33,035 nucleotides of DNA from MAG-121220-bin8 sp964433845 (GTDB lineage Bacteria > Bacteroidota > Bacteroidia > Flavobacteriales > Flavobacteriaceae), in contig CAYSTA010000017.1 of assembly GCA_964433845.1 (NCBI GenBank), positions 1 through 33,035 on the forward strand, read 5' to 3'. Both the position numbers and the translations under genes were made by a program. Positions 17,691 through 25,707 of the stretch are shown one piece after another (position 1 is the stretch's first letter; the number at the start of each line of letters is the position of its first letter). A model generated the notes under the pieces. That model did not search any database. It was given only the letters and a program-made list of their open reading frames with translations, and had not been told where the DNA came from.

Positions 17691-18422
17691 TCAAATATTT
17701 TTTCTTCTTATTTCTGATAAAATAATTCCTAGTGAAGAAGCCAAATTCAAGCTTTCTGGAAATTTATTTCTTTTAAACCTTGGAATGGAAAAATTAAAAT
17801 CTATTAACTTAAACAAATCACTAGATATTCCGTTTGCTTCATTTCCAAATACAAGAATTCCATTATCAAAAGATTTATTATGTTGATAAATAGATTTTCC
17901 GTTTAAAGATGTGCCTATTTTTATTTTTTTTGAAGATTTTAAATATGTATATAAATCTAAATATGTAATGTTTACTCTTGAAACTGAACCCATAGCTGAC
18001 TGGATAACCTTAGGGTTAAAACAATCTACAGAATCTTTAGAACATATTACATCCTTTATTCCAAACCATTCACAACTACGAATAATTGCTCCCAAATTTC
18101 CTGGATCACTTATCGATTCTAAAGCAATAATTAGATTATTATTATCTATTGGCTTTGCATCATTCAATTTAAAAATAGCTACATGATCATCTGGATTAAT
18201 TAAAAAACTAATCTTTTTTAATAAACTATTATCAATTTTTACTTGATTTTCTATTTTACTAAAAAAAGAACAATCAACTGAAAAAAGCTTAATAAGCTCA
18301 TAATCAGAATTCAAAAATTCTGTAATTGTTTTTTTACCTTCAACAATAAAACAACTATTTAATTGTCTAATTTTTTTATGCTTTAGACTATTTATGAATT
18401 TTATATCCTTTTTGGTAACCAT
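17691..18422 (-). CDS. TrmH/SpoU family RNA 2'-O-methyltransferase
   Basis: A 243-residue SPOUT enzyme predicted to methylate a ribose 2'-OH in tRNA or 23S rRNA. An N-terminal substrate-binding domain (about 1-90) precedes the knotted catalytic domain with motif 1 SDPGNLGAIIRSCEWFG (R115 is the conserved arginine), motif 2 NPKVIQSAMGSVSRV (136-150) and motif 3 FGNEANGIS...SLNLASSLGI. The stop codon abuts the porT stop with no spacer. The target nucleotide cannot be told from sequence. Confidence 0.92.
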   Translation of the reverse strand: MVTKKDIKFINSLKHKKIRQLNSCFIVEGKKTITEFLNSDYELIKLFSVDCSFFSKIENQVKIDNSLLKKISFLINPDDHVAIFKLNDAKPIDNNNLIIALESISDPGNLGAIIRSCEWFGIKDVICSKDSVDCFNPKVIQSAMGSVSRVNITYLDLYTYLKSSKKIKIGTSLNGKSIYQHNKSFDNGILVFGNEANGISSDLFKLIDFNFSIPRFKRNKFPESLNLASSLGIILSEIRRKNI

Positions 18423-18433
18423 ATTTAAAGATG

Positions 18434-18441
18434 TATTTTTG
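18434..18441 (+). promoter_or_regulatory. -7 promoter element for tamL
   Basis: TATTTTTG is an exact TAnnTTTG match 17 bases before the GTG start at 18459. It lies in a divergent space of only 36 bases shared with the minus-strand methyltransferase, so any promoter for that gene must overlap it or lie inside tamL. Confidence 0.4.
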
Positions 18442-18458
18442 ATTATAATATTTTATTT

Positions 18459-20984
18459 GTGAAATATAGATTAGCAAAAATACTATTATTTATATTCTTG
18501 ATTTCTTTTACTGAATCTTGTGTTGTTTCCAAAAATATTGAAAAAGGGAAATTAATTCTAAAATCTAATCAGATTTTAATAAATGGAAACCAAATTTCAA
18601 AAGACTCATTAAAACCATTACTAACCCAAAATAAAAACAAATATTTTCTAGGTTTCCCCTTATCTGCATCACTATATGAATCATCTAAAAAAAATCCTGA
18701 TTCCATTTTTAATAAATGGTTAAAAAAATCTTCAAAGAAAGAGAAAAAATTAATCAAAATATTATCTAAAAAACAAGTACAACAAATAAAAAAATATATT
18801 GGAAATTTTAATGATTGGAAAAAAAGAAATGGTGAAGAATTACAATTAATAGACTCTACTAAAACTAAAATCTCTATTGAAAATTTAAAGTCCTATTTTA
18901 AAAATAATGGATATTTTGACGCTAATATTTCCTCAGAAATAGAAATAGATAAAAATAATAGCAAGTATGGAAAAGTTACTTACAATATTCTGTTAGGAAA
19001 TCAATATTATCTTGACAGCATTAAATCTAATATTGAATCAAAATTATTAGACTCTATATATAGAAATAATTTGGAAAATTCTTTTTTAAAAAAAAACAAC
19101 CCTTTTAATACTTTAGATTTTGAATCAGAAAGAAATAGACTAGATAAATTATTTAAAAACTCTGGGGTTTATAATTTTCAAATTAGCTCTATTTCTTTTG
19201 AAGTTTCAAGAGATTCTAGTGGTTTAGATTTAAGAATCCCTGTCAAATTAAATATTTCTAAATATGATTCAAAAAATGATAATTCACAATTTAGTGATGA
19301 GTATCAAATTCACTATATAAATAAAATAAATCTTTACACTGATGATTTTATTTCTCTCTCTAAAGATGATTTAGAAAATAGTATAGAATATGATAATATA
19401 AATATTTTTTCAAAAGGAGAATTAAGATATAAACCAGAAAATTTAACAAATTTAATTTCTTTTAAAAAAGGAGATTCTTATAGTGATATATTAAGGTCAA
19501 AAACTATACGACAATTAAACAATCTTGAAAATTTTCAATACCCATCAATTAGTTACAGTTATTTAGATAATTCCAATAATAAGTTGGAAGCGAATATTTT
19601 ATTAAGTGCAAAAAAAAGATTTTCACTTGGTTTTGGATTTGACTTAAAACATTCAAACATTGAAGATATCGGAATCGCATTTGAAAATTCCTTTACCAGT
19701 AGAAATATTTTTAAGGGTGCTGAAAGATTAGAAATAAGTACTAGAGGTACCGTTGGAAAATCAGCCAATACTACTATTTCAGAATTTGGAATTGATCTTA
19801 GACTTAAATTTCCTAGATTTTATATGCCATTCAATTCTAAAAAAATTCTTCCTCTAGAATTTAATCCAACCACTTATATCGGATTAGGAACATCAAAACA
19901 AACAAACATTGGATTGGACAGACAAAATTTTAAGTTTGATTTAAATTATGATTGGACAAATAAGAGTAATAAAAAAATAAATTTAGGTTTAATTAATATT
20001 GAGTTAGTTAATAATAAAAATAGCATTAACTACTTCAATATTTATTCTAGTTCATTTAATTCTATAAATACAATTGCAAAAAATTATAATACTAATAGCA
20101 CTTATTTTGATGCTTTAAATAGATTGATTATTCCAGAAGGAATTAATTCATTTATTAATGATGTCATTTCTAATAACATATCTTTAAGCCAACAAGATTA
20201 CAATACTGTTAATTATATAAATGATCGAAGAAATAGACTTACATCGAATAATCTTATTATTGGTTCAAATTTTTCAATAATAACCAATACTAGAAAAAAT
20301 ATTTTTGATGAAAATTTCTCTCAATTTAAATTTAAAGTTGAATTAGCAGGAAATATAACAAATTTATTAGCAGGTCAATTTAACACCTCAAAAGATCAAT
20401 ATGGAAATAATAAAATTCTTGGATTAGCATATTCTCAATATTTTAAAACAGAATTTAATTATATTAAACATTGGGCTGTTTCTTCAAATTCAGTACTTGC
20501 ACTTAGAGGGTATTATGGAATTGCTATTCCTTTTGGAAATTCAGATAATATTCCATTTTCTAAATCATTTTTTTCAGGTGGTTCTAATGACAATAGAGCA
20601 TGGGAGGTATATAGACTTGGACCTGGAAGTAGTGGAGCCGTTAGTGAATTTAATGAAGCAAATATGAAAATTGCATTTAATCTTGAATACAGGTTTGAAT
20701 TAATTGGAAAATTGGATGGAGCAATTTTCACTGATATTGGAAATATTTGGAATGTATTTGATAATACAAATGATTCCAAACGAACTTTTGATGGATTTAA
20801 AGATTTTAATGAAATTGCCATTGGAACTGGATTTGGAATGAGATATAATTTAGGATACTTTGTTTTAAGACTTGATATGGGATTAAAAGCTTATAATCCC
20901 GCATTAGATTTAAAAGAAAGATGGCTAACTGATTTTCAACTTAAAAAAGCTGTATTCAATATAGGCTTAAATTATCCCTTTTAA
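18459..20984 (+). CDS. tamL: BamA/TamA-family outer-membrane lipoprotein (TamL)
   Basis: 841 residues beginning at GTG 18459 with a lipoprotein signal (FTESC, cysteine 21). The N-terminal half holds POTRA-like domains with the Bacteroidota TamL signatures (NPDSIFNKWL, KKQVQQIKKYIGNFNDW, LKSYFKNNGYFDANI). The C-terminal part is an Omp85 beta-barrel: a KRFSLGFGFDLKHSN strand opening, a SFFSGGSNDNRAWE lid-loop motif (the VRGF/RGF equivalent reads NDNRAWEVYRLGPG) and a terminal aromatic strand ending LNYPF. TamL replaces TamA in Bacteroidota, where with a TamB-like partner it acts in outer-membrane biogenesis. Asparagine, lysine and serine content is extreme. Confidence 0.9.
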   Translation: MKYRLAKILLFIFLISFTESCVVSKNIEKGKLILKSNQILINGNQISKDSLKPLLTQNKNKYFLGFPLSASLYESSKKNPDSIFNKWLKKSSKKEKKLIKILSKKQVQQIKKYIGNFNDWKKRNGEELQLIDSTKTKISIENLKSYFKNNGYFDANISSEIEIDKNNSKYGKVTYNILLGNQYYLDSIKSNIESKLLDSIYRNNLENSFLKKNNPFNTLDFESERNRLDKLFKNSGVYNFQISSISFEVSRDSSGLDLRIPVKLNISKYDSKNDNSQFSDEYQIHYINKINLYTDDFISLSKDDLENSIEYDNINIFSKGELRYKPENLTNLISFKKGDSYSDILRSKTIRQLNNLENFQYPSISYSYLDNSNNKLEANILLSAKKRFSLGFGFDLKHSNIEDIGIAFENSFTSRNIFKGAERLEISTRGTVGKSANTTISEFGIDLRLKFPRFYMPFNSKKILPLEFNPTTYIGLGTSKQTNIGLDRQNFKFDLNYDWTNKSNKKINLGLINIELVNNKNSINYFNIYSSSFNSINTIAKNYNTNSTYFDALNRLIIPEGINSFINDVISNNISLSQQDYNTVNYINDRRNRLTSNNLIIGSNFSIITNTRKNIFDENFSQFKFKVELAGNITNLLAGQFNTSKDQYGNNKILGLAYSQYFKTEFNYIKHWAVSSNSVLALRGYYGIAIPFGNSDNIPFSKSFFSGGSNDNRAWEVYRLGPGSSGAVSEFNEANMKIAFNLEYRFELIGKLDGAIFTDIGNIWNVFDNTNDSKRTFDGFKDFNEIAIGTGFGMRYNLGYFVLRLDMGLKAYNPALDLKERWLTDFQLKKAVFNIGLNYPF

Positions 20985-21030
20985 TCAATATTTCTTTTTA
21001 ATTTAGCAACCTTATAGAAAGAAAATTATA

Positions 21031-22095
21031 ATGAAAGAAATAAAAAGCGGTGTTGCAACTGGAGATGAAGTGCAACAAATTTTTAACTTGGCAAAAGAAA
21101 AAAAATTTGCTTTACCAGCAGTAAATGTTATTGGTTCAAATTCTATAAATTCAGTTTTAGAAACAGCATCTTCACTAAATTCTCCTGTAATAATTCAATT
21201 CTCACACGGAGGAGCTATTTTCAATGCAGGTAAAGGATTATCAAATGATAATCATAACGCTGCAATTAAAGGTGCAATTGCGGGGGCAAAACATGTTCAC
21301 GAACTTTCTAAAGCTTATAATGTTCCTGTAATTCTTCATACTGATCATGCTGCAAAAAACCTTCTTCCTTGGATTGACGGATTACTTAATGCGAGTGAAA
21401 ATAATTTCAAATTAACGGGAAAATCACTTTTTAGTTCTCACATGATTGATCTTTCTGCTAAGCCGATTGAAGAAAACATTTCAATTTGTAAAGAATATTT
21501 CAAAAGGATGGATAAAATAGGGATGACTTTAGAAATAGAGTTAGGAATTACAGGTGGTGAAGAAGATGGTGTTGACAATACTAATATTGATAATTCAAAA
21601 TTATATACTCAACCAGAAGAAGTTGCTTACGCATATGAAGAGTTATCTAAAATCAGTAATAAATTTACAATTGCAGCTGCTTTTGGCAATGTTCATGGAG
21701 TTTATAAACCTGGCAATGTTAAGTTAACTCCAAAAATTTTAAAAAATTCTCAGGAATATATTTCTAAAAAGTTCAATTTGCCAAATAATCCTATCAATTT
21801 TGTTTTTCATGGAGGATCTGGTTCTTCAATTGCAGAAATTAGAGAAGCAATTGATTATGGAACTATTAAAATGAATATTGATACAGATATGCAATATGCT
21901 TTTATGTCTGGAATTAGAGAATATTTTAATGAAAATAAAGATTTTCTAAAAACTCAAATTGGAAATCCAGAAGGATCTGATATTCCTAATAAGAAATATT
22001 ATGATCCAAGAGTTTGGCTAAGAAAAGCCGAAGAAAGTTTTAAAACTAGGTTAACTAAAGCATTTTATGATCTAAATAATGTAAAAACACTTTAA
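21031..22095 (+). CDS. fbaA: Class II fructose-bisphosphate aldolase
   Basis: Zinc-dependent aldolase of glycolysis/gluconeogenesis joining or splitting fructose 1,6-bisphosphate. 354 residues, the class IIA length. Catalytic D105 and zinc ligand H106 lie in ILHTDHAAK, and the other zinc histidines are H222 (FGNVHGVY) and H260 (FVFHGGSGSS). LEIELGITGGEEDGVDN is the class IIA loop. It is on the same strand as tamL (46-base gap) and accD (39-base gap). I see no convincing promoter in the short gap before it. Confidence 0.97.
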   Translation: MKEIKSGVATGDEVQQIFNLAKEKKFALPAVNVIGSNSINSVLETASSLNSPVIIQFSHGGAIFNAGKGLSNDNHNAAIKGAIAGAKHVHELSKAYNVPVILHTDHAAKNLLPWIDGLLNASENNFKLTGKSLFSSHMIDLSAKPIEENISICKEYFKRMDKIGMTLEIELGITGGEEDGVDNTNIDNSKLYTQPEEVAYAYEELSKISNKFTIAAAFGNVHGVYKPGNVKLTPKILKNSQEYISKKFNLPNNPINFVFHGGSGSSIAEIREAIDYGTIKMNIDTDMQYAFMSGIREYFNENKDFLKTQIGNPEGSDIPNKKYYDPRVWLRKAEESFKTRLTKAFYDLNNVKTL

Positions 22096-22109
22096 TAAGC
22101 TAGGTTTCT

Positions 22110-22117
22110 TATATTTG
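22110..22117 (+). promoter_or_regulatory. -7 promoter element for accD
   Basis: TATATTTG is an exact TAnnTTTG match ending 17 bases before accD ATG 22135, giving a leader of about a dozen bases. Confidence 0.45.
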
Positions 22118-22126
22118 AACAAATAT
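22111..22126. promoter_or_regulatory. Perfect 16-bp palindrome overlapping the accD promoter
   Basis: ATATTTG-AA-CAAATAT has two perfect 7-base arms around AA. It covers most of the accD -7 element and the predicted start of transcription, the classic position for a repressor operator. No T-tract follows, so it is not a terminator for fbaA. AT-rich DNA produces palindromes by chance, so this is a candidate only. Confidence 0.35.
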
Positions 22127-22134
22127 CCTTAAAA

Positions 22135-22998
22135 ATGGCTTGGTTTAAAAGAACAATAAAAGGAATTCAGACAACTACAAAAGAGAAAAAGGATACTCCT
22201 GAAGGATTGTGGCATAAAACTCCTACTGGTAAAATTATAGATACTGATAAATTAGAAGAAAATTTTTATGTTTCACCTGAAGATGGGTTTCATTTAAGAA
22301 TAGGAAGCGATGAATATTTTAAAATTCTTTTTGATAATGAATTCAAAGAATTAGATAAAAAAATACGTTCGAAAGATCCTTTAAAATTCATTGATAATAA
22401 ACCTTATAAAAAAAGAAGCAAAGAAGCAGAAAAAAAAACTGGATTAAAAGATGCTGTAAGAATTGCTATTGGGAAATCATTAGGTAAAGAACTGGTTATA
22501 GCCTGCATGGATTTTAGATATATTGGAGGTTCAATGGGATCAGTAGTTGGAGAGAAAATTGCAAGAGCTGTAGATCATGCCATTTCTAATAAAGCACCTT
22601 TATTAATAATTTCAAAATCTGGAGGAGCTAGAATGATGGAAGGTGCAATTTCTTTAATGCAGATGGCAAAAACATCTGCAAAACTTGCACAGCTTTCAAA
22701 TCATAAGCTTCCATATGTTTCTTTATGCACTGACCCTACTACTGGTGGAACAACGGCTTCTTTTGCTATGCTTGGAGACATAAATATTTCTGAACCAGGA
22801 GCTTTAATTGGATTTGCTGGACCAAGAGTTGTTAAGGACACTACAGGTCAAGACTTGCCTGAAGGGTTTCAAAAATCAGAATTTTTGTTAGAGCATGGGT
22901 TTTTAGATTTTATCACTCCAAGAACAGAATTAAAGGAAAAAATAAATTTATATTTTGATTTAATCCTTAATAGACCTGTTAGAACCAATACTATTTAA
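22135..22998 (+). CDS. accD: Acetyl-CoA carboxylase carboxyltransferase subunit beta
   Basis: Half of the carboxyltransferase that moves CO2 from biotin to acetyl-CoA, giving malonyl-CoA for fatty-acid synthesis. 287 residues. The crotonase-fold core is clear: ACMDFRYIGGSMGSVVGEKI, SKSGGARMMEGA (161-171) and TDPTTGGTTASFAMLGD, with a GFAGPRVV turn. The N-terminal zinc ribbon normal in AccD (two CxxC pairs) is changed: the positions read KTPTGK (28-33) and VSPEDG (46-51) with no cysteine in the first 60 residues. I believe this is shared with other Flavobacteriaceae. No accA is in the window. Confidence 0.96.
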   Translation: MAWFKRTIKGIQTTTKEKKDTPEGLWHKTPTGKIIDTDKLEENFYVSPEDGFHLRIGSDEYFKILFDNEFKELDKKIRSKDPLKFIDNKPYKKRSKEAEKKTGLKDAVRIAIGKSLGKELVIACMDFRYIGGSMGSVVGEKIARAVDHAISNKAPLLIISKSGGARMMEGAISLMQMAKTSAKLAQLSNHKLPYVSLCTDPTTGGTTASFAMLGDINISEPGALIGFAGPRVVKDTTGQDLPEGFQKSEFLLEHGFLDFITPRTELKEKINLYFDLILNRPVRTNTI

Positions 22999-23022
22999 TT
23001 CGACCATTTCAAAATTTAATCC

Positions 23023-23030
23023 TATATTTG
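23023..23030 (+). promoter_or_regulatory. -7 promoter element for rpsO-pnp
   Basis: TATATTTG followed by CG is an exact TAnnTTTG match, 55 bases upstream of rpsO ATG 23085, giving the longest predicted leader among the promoters seen here (about 50 bases). That length could hold a translational control site for S15, but I see no clear structure. Confidence 0.5.
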
Positions 23031-23084
23031 CGCCTCCAATAATTAAATATTGGTTACATAATAATTATTTACAATAATATTGGC

Positions 23085-23354
23085 ATGTATTTATCTAAAG
23101 AAAATAAAAAAGAAATATTTAAAAAGCACGGTAAATCTGAATCAGATACGGGCTCTGCTGAAGGACAAATAGCATTGTTTACAGCTAGAATCAACCATTT
23201 AACTGAACATCTAAAAAATAATCGCAAAGATTTTAATACGGAAAGATCTTTAGTAATGATGGTGGGTAAAAGAAAAAGCTTATTGAACTATCTTAAAAAT
23301 AAAGATATTAATCGTTATAGAGAAATAATTAAAAAATTAAATCTCCGTAAATAA
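23085..23354 (+). CDS. rpsO: 30S ribosomal protein S15
   Basis: An 89-residue small-subunit protein that binds the central domain of 16S rRNA early in assembly. Signatures: TGSAEGQIALFTARINHLTEHLKNN (kept by family in the three-helix core) and the basic end GKRKSLLNYLKN...RYREIIKKLNLRK. Length is standard. It is followed by pnp after 72 bases, the conserved bacterial rpsO-pnp pair. Confidence 0.98.
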   Translation: MYLSKENKKEIFKKHGKSESDTGSAEGQIALFTARINHLTEHLKNNRKDFNTERSLVMMVGKRKSLLNYLKNKDINRYREIIKKLNLRK

Positions 23355-23426
23355 AAATTCATATCATAGTTTTTCATTGGTATTCTACCTAAGACACAAC
23401 AAAACTTAATTAATTAATGAAAAAAT

Positions 23427-25613
23427 ATGAAAATTAAAACTTATAATGAGTCTATCGATTTAGGTGATGGACGTACAATTACATTAGAAACTGGAAAGCT
23501 TGCTAAACAAGCACATGGATCAGTAGTGGTTCAAATGGGAAAAGCAATGCTTTTATGTACTGTTGTTTCAAACTATGAAGCTTCAAACGTAGACTTTTTA
23601 CCATTAACAGTTGATTATCGAGAAAAATTTGCTGCCGCAGGCAGATACCCTGGTGGGTTTTTTAAAAGAGAAGCTAGACCTAGTGATGGAGAAGTTCTAA
23701 CTATGAGGCTAGTTGACAGAGTTCTTCGTCCTTTATTTCCTAAAGACTATCATTCTGAAGTTCAAGTTATGATTCAATTGATGTCTCATGATGAAGATGT
23801 AATGCCTGATGCATTAGCTGGACTTGCTGCTTCTGCTGCTATTCAATTGAGTGATTTTCCTTTTGAGTGTGCAATTTCAGAAGCTAGAGTAGCAAGAGTA
23901 AATGGAGATTTTATAATAAACCCTAGCAGATCTCAATTAGAAAATTCTGATATAGATATGATGGTAGGTGCTTCAGCAGATTCTGTAATGATGGTTGAAG
24001 GAGAAATGGATGAATGTAGCGAAGAAGAAATGTCAGATGCAATAAAATTTGCTCATGAATCTATAAAAATTCAAATTGCAGCACAACTAAGATTGGCGGA
24101 AGCAGTAGGGAAAAAACCAATAAGAGAATATGAAACTAGTTTAGAAAATGAAGAGCTAGCTAAAAAAATTCATAATGAAGCATATGATAAATGTTATGCA
24201 ATTGCTAAAAAAGGAACTTCAAAAACAGAACGTAGCTTAGCTTTTTCAAGTGTCAAAGATGAAGTAAAAGCTTTATTTACAGAAGAAGAAGTTGAAGAAT
24301 ACGGAAGTTTAATTGGAAAATACTTTAGTAAAACTCAAAAAGAAGCTGTTAGAGAATTAACTTTAAGTGAAGGTTTAAGGCTTGATGGAAGAAAAACAAC
24401 AGAAATTAGACCAATCTGGTGTGAAGTTGATTACTTACCATCTACTCATGGTTCTTCAATATTTACAAGAGGGGAAACTCAAGCACTTGCAACTGTAACT
24501 CTTGGAACATCAAGAGAGGCTAATAAAATTGATATGCCCTCTTTTGAAGGAGAAGAAACATTTTACTTACACTATAATTTTCCTCCTTTTTGTACGGGAG
24601 AAGCTAGACCTCTAAGAGGAACATCTCGAAGAGAAGTTGGTCACGGAAATTTAGCACAAAGGGGCCTAAAAGGAATGATCCCTGATGACTGTCCATATAC
24701 TGTAAGGGTTGTTAGTGAAGTTCTTGAATCAAATGGATCGTCCTCAATGGCTACTGTTTGTTCTGGAACCATGGCATTAATGGATGCTGGAGTTCAAATT
24801 AAAAGACCTGTTTCTGGAATCGCTATGGGATTAATATCAGATGGTGAAAGATATGCTGTTTTGAGTGATATTCTTGGAGATGAAGATCATTTAGGAGATA
24901 TGGATTTCAAAGTAACAGGAACTTCTGAGGGTATTACTGCATGCCAAATGGATATAAAAATTAAAGGTTTATCATACGAAATTTTAGTGAATGCTTTAAA
25001 ACAAGCAAGAGACGGAAGGTTACATATTTTGGATAAAATAACCGAAACTATTGAAAAACCAAATGCTGAAGTTAAACCCCATTCACCAAAAATGGTAACT
25101 AGCAGGATCCCTAATGAATTCATTGGTCCATTTATTGGTCCAGGTGGAAAAGTAATACAAGAATTACAAAAAACAACAGGATGCACAATAGTAATCAATG
25201 AAGATCCTGAAACTGAGGAGGGAATAGTCGAGATACTTGGCACAAATCAAGAAGGAATTGAAGAGGTTCTTGCAAAAATTGATTCTTTATTATTTAAACC
25301 TGAAAAAGGAAATACTTATAAAGTAAAAGTTATAAAAATGCTTGATTTTGGTGCTGTTGTAGAATACTTAGATGCTCCAGGAAATGAAGTCCTCTTACAT
25401 GTAAGTGAGATAGCTTGGGAACGAACTAATAATGTAAGTGATGTTTTAAAACTAGGTGATGAGTTAGAAGTTAAATACTTTGGAGTAGATCCTAGGACAA
25501 GAAAAGAAAAAGTTTCTAGAAAAGCTTTATTAGAAAAACCCGAGGGTTATGTCGAAAGATCTCCAAGATCAGATAACAGAGGAAGAGATAACAGAAATAG
25601 AAAAAATAGGTAA
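23427..25613 (+). CDS. pnp: Polynucleotide phosphorylase
   Basis: A 3'-5' phosphorolytic exoribonuclease of the RNA degradation machinery. 728 residues in the usual order: RNase PH core 1 (about 10-145), an alpha-helical linker (to about 310), RNase PH core 2 (about 315-545) with the catalytic LGDEDHLGDMDFKVTG (483-498), a KH domain (about 555-620, GPGGK at 571-575) and an S1 domain (about 628-705), then a basic/asparagine tail (RGRDNRNRKNR). FFKREARPSDGEVLTMRL is the first-core signature. The start ATG 23427 is chosen because an ATG 10 bases upstream is out of frame. Confidence 0.98.
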   Translation: MKIKTYNESIDLGDGRTITLETGKLAKQAHGSVVVQMGKAMLLCTVVSNYEASNVDFLPLTVDYREKFAAAGRYPGGFFKREARPSDGEVLTMRLVDRVLRPLFPKDYHSEVQVMIQLMSHDEDVMPDALAGLAASAAIQLSDFPFECAISEARVARVNGDFIINPSRSQLENSDIDMMVGASADSVMMVEGEMDECSEEEMSDAIKFAHESIKIQIAAQLRLAEAVGKKPIREYETSLENEELAKKIHNEAYDKCYAIAKKGTSKTERSLAFSSVKDEVKALFTEEEVEEYGSLIGKYFSKTQKEAVRELTLSEGLRLDGRKTTEIRPIWCEVDYLPSTHGSSIFTRGETQALATVTLGTSREANKIDMPSFEGEETFYLHYNFPPFCTGEARPLRGTSRREVGHGNLAQRGLKGMIPDDCPYTVRVVSEVLESNGSSSMATVCSGTMALMDAGVQIKRPVSGIAMGLISDGERYAVLSDILGDEDHLGDMDFKVTGTSEGITACQMDIKIKGLSYEILVNALKQARDGRLHILDKITETIEKPNAEVKPHSPKMVTSRIPNEFIGPFIGPGGKVIQELQKTTGCTIVINEDPETEEGIVEILGTNQEGIEEVLAKIDSLLFKPEKGNTYKVKVIKMLDFGAVVEYLDAPGNEVLLHVSEIAWERTNNVSDVLKLGDELEVKYFGVDPRTRKEKVSRKALLEKPEGYVERSPRSDNRGRDNRNRKNR

Positions 25614-25659
25614 ATTAATTATTGTTTTTTTCTAATTTTTAAATTATTCTAAGTTTAAT

Positions 25660-25686
25660 TGTAACCTTTACGTGGATTTTAACGTA
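25660..25686 (+). promoter_or_regulatory. ECF-sigma-type promoter in front of rpoD
   Basis: TGTAACC (25660-25666) and CGTA (25683-25686) are separated by exactly 16 bases. The GTAAC/CGT pairing and spacing are those of promoters read by ECF (group 4) sigma factors. Start of transcription would be near 25692, about 16 bases before rpoD ATG 25708. A weaker housekeeping-like octamer TATATTTA (25690-25697) follows and could be an alternative. The same segment contains TACGT...ACGTA (25669-25686), a short inverted repeat. Confidence 0.45.
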
Positions 25687-25707
25687 TAATATATTTAAAA
25701 CCTTGAA

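Noticed and set aside
20513..20821. 102-codon minus-strand frame inside tamL
   Set aside because: Antisense shadow of the beta-barrel part of TamL; low-complexity composition and no independent evidence of expression.
23380..23410. Small stem GGTA-TTC-TACC upstream of pnp, considered as a PNPase autoregulatory hairpin
   Set aside because: Only four base pairs with no extension on either side; too short to support.
24887..25243. 118-codon minus-strand frame inside pnp
   Set aside because: Antisense to the catalytic and KH regions of PNPase; its residues simply mirror the conserved codons of pnp, and there is no promoter or family signature.
25614..25660. T-rich stretch after pnp, considered as a terminator
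   Set aside because: There is a run of T but no stable GC-containing stem in front of it.
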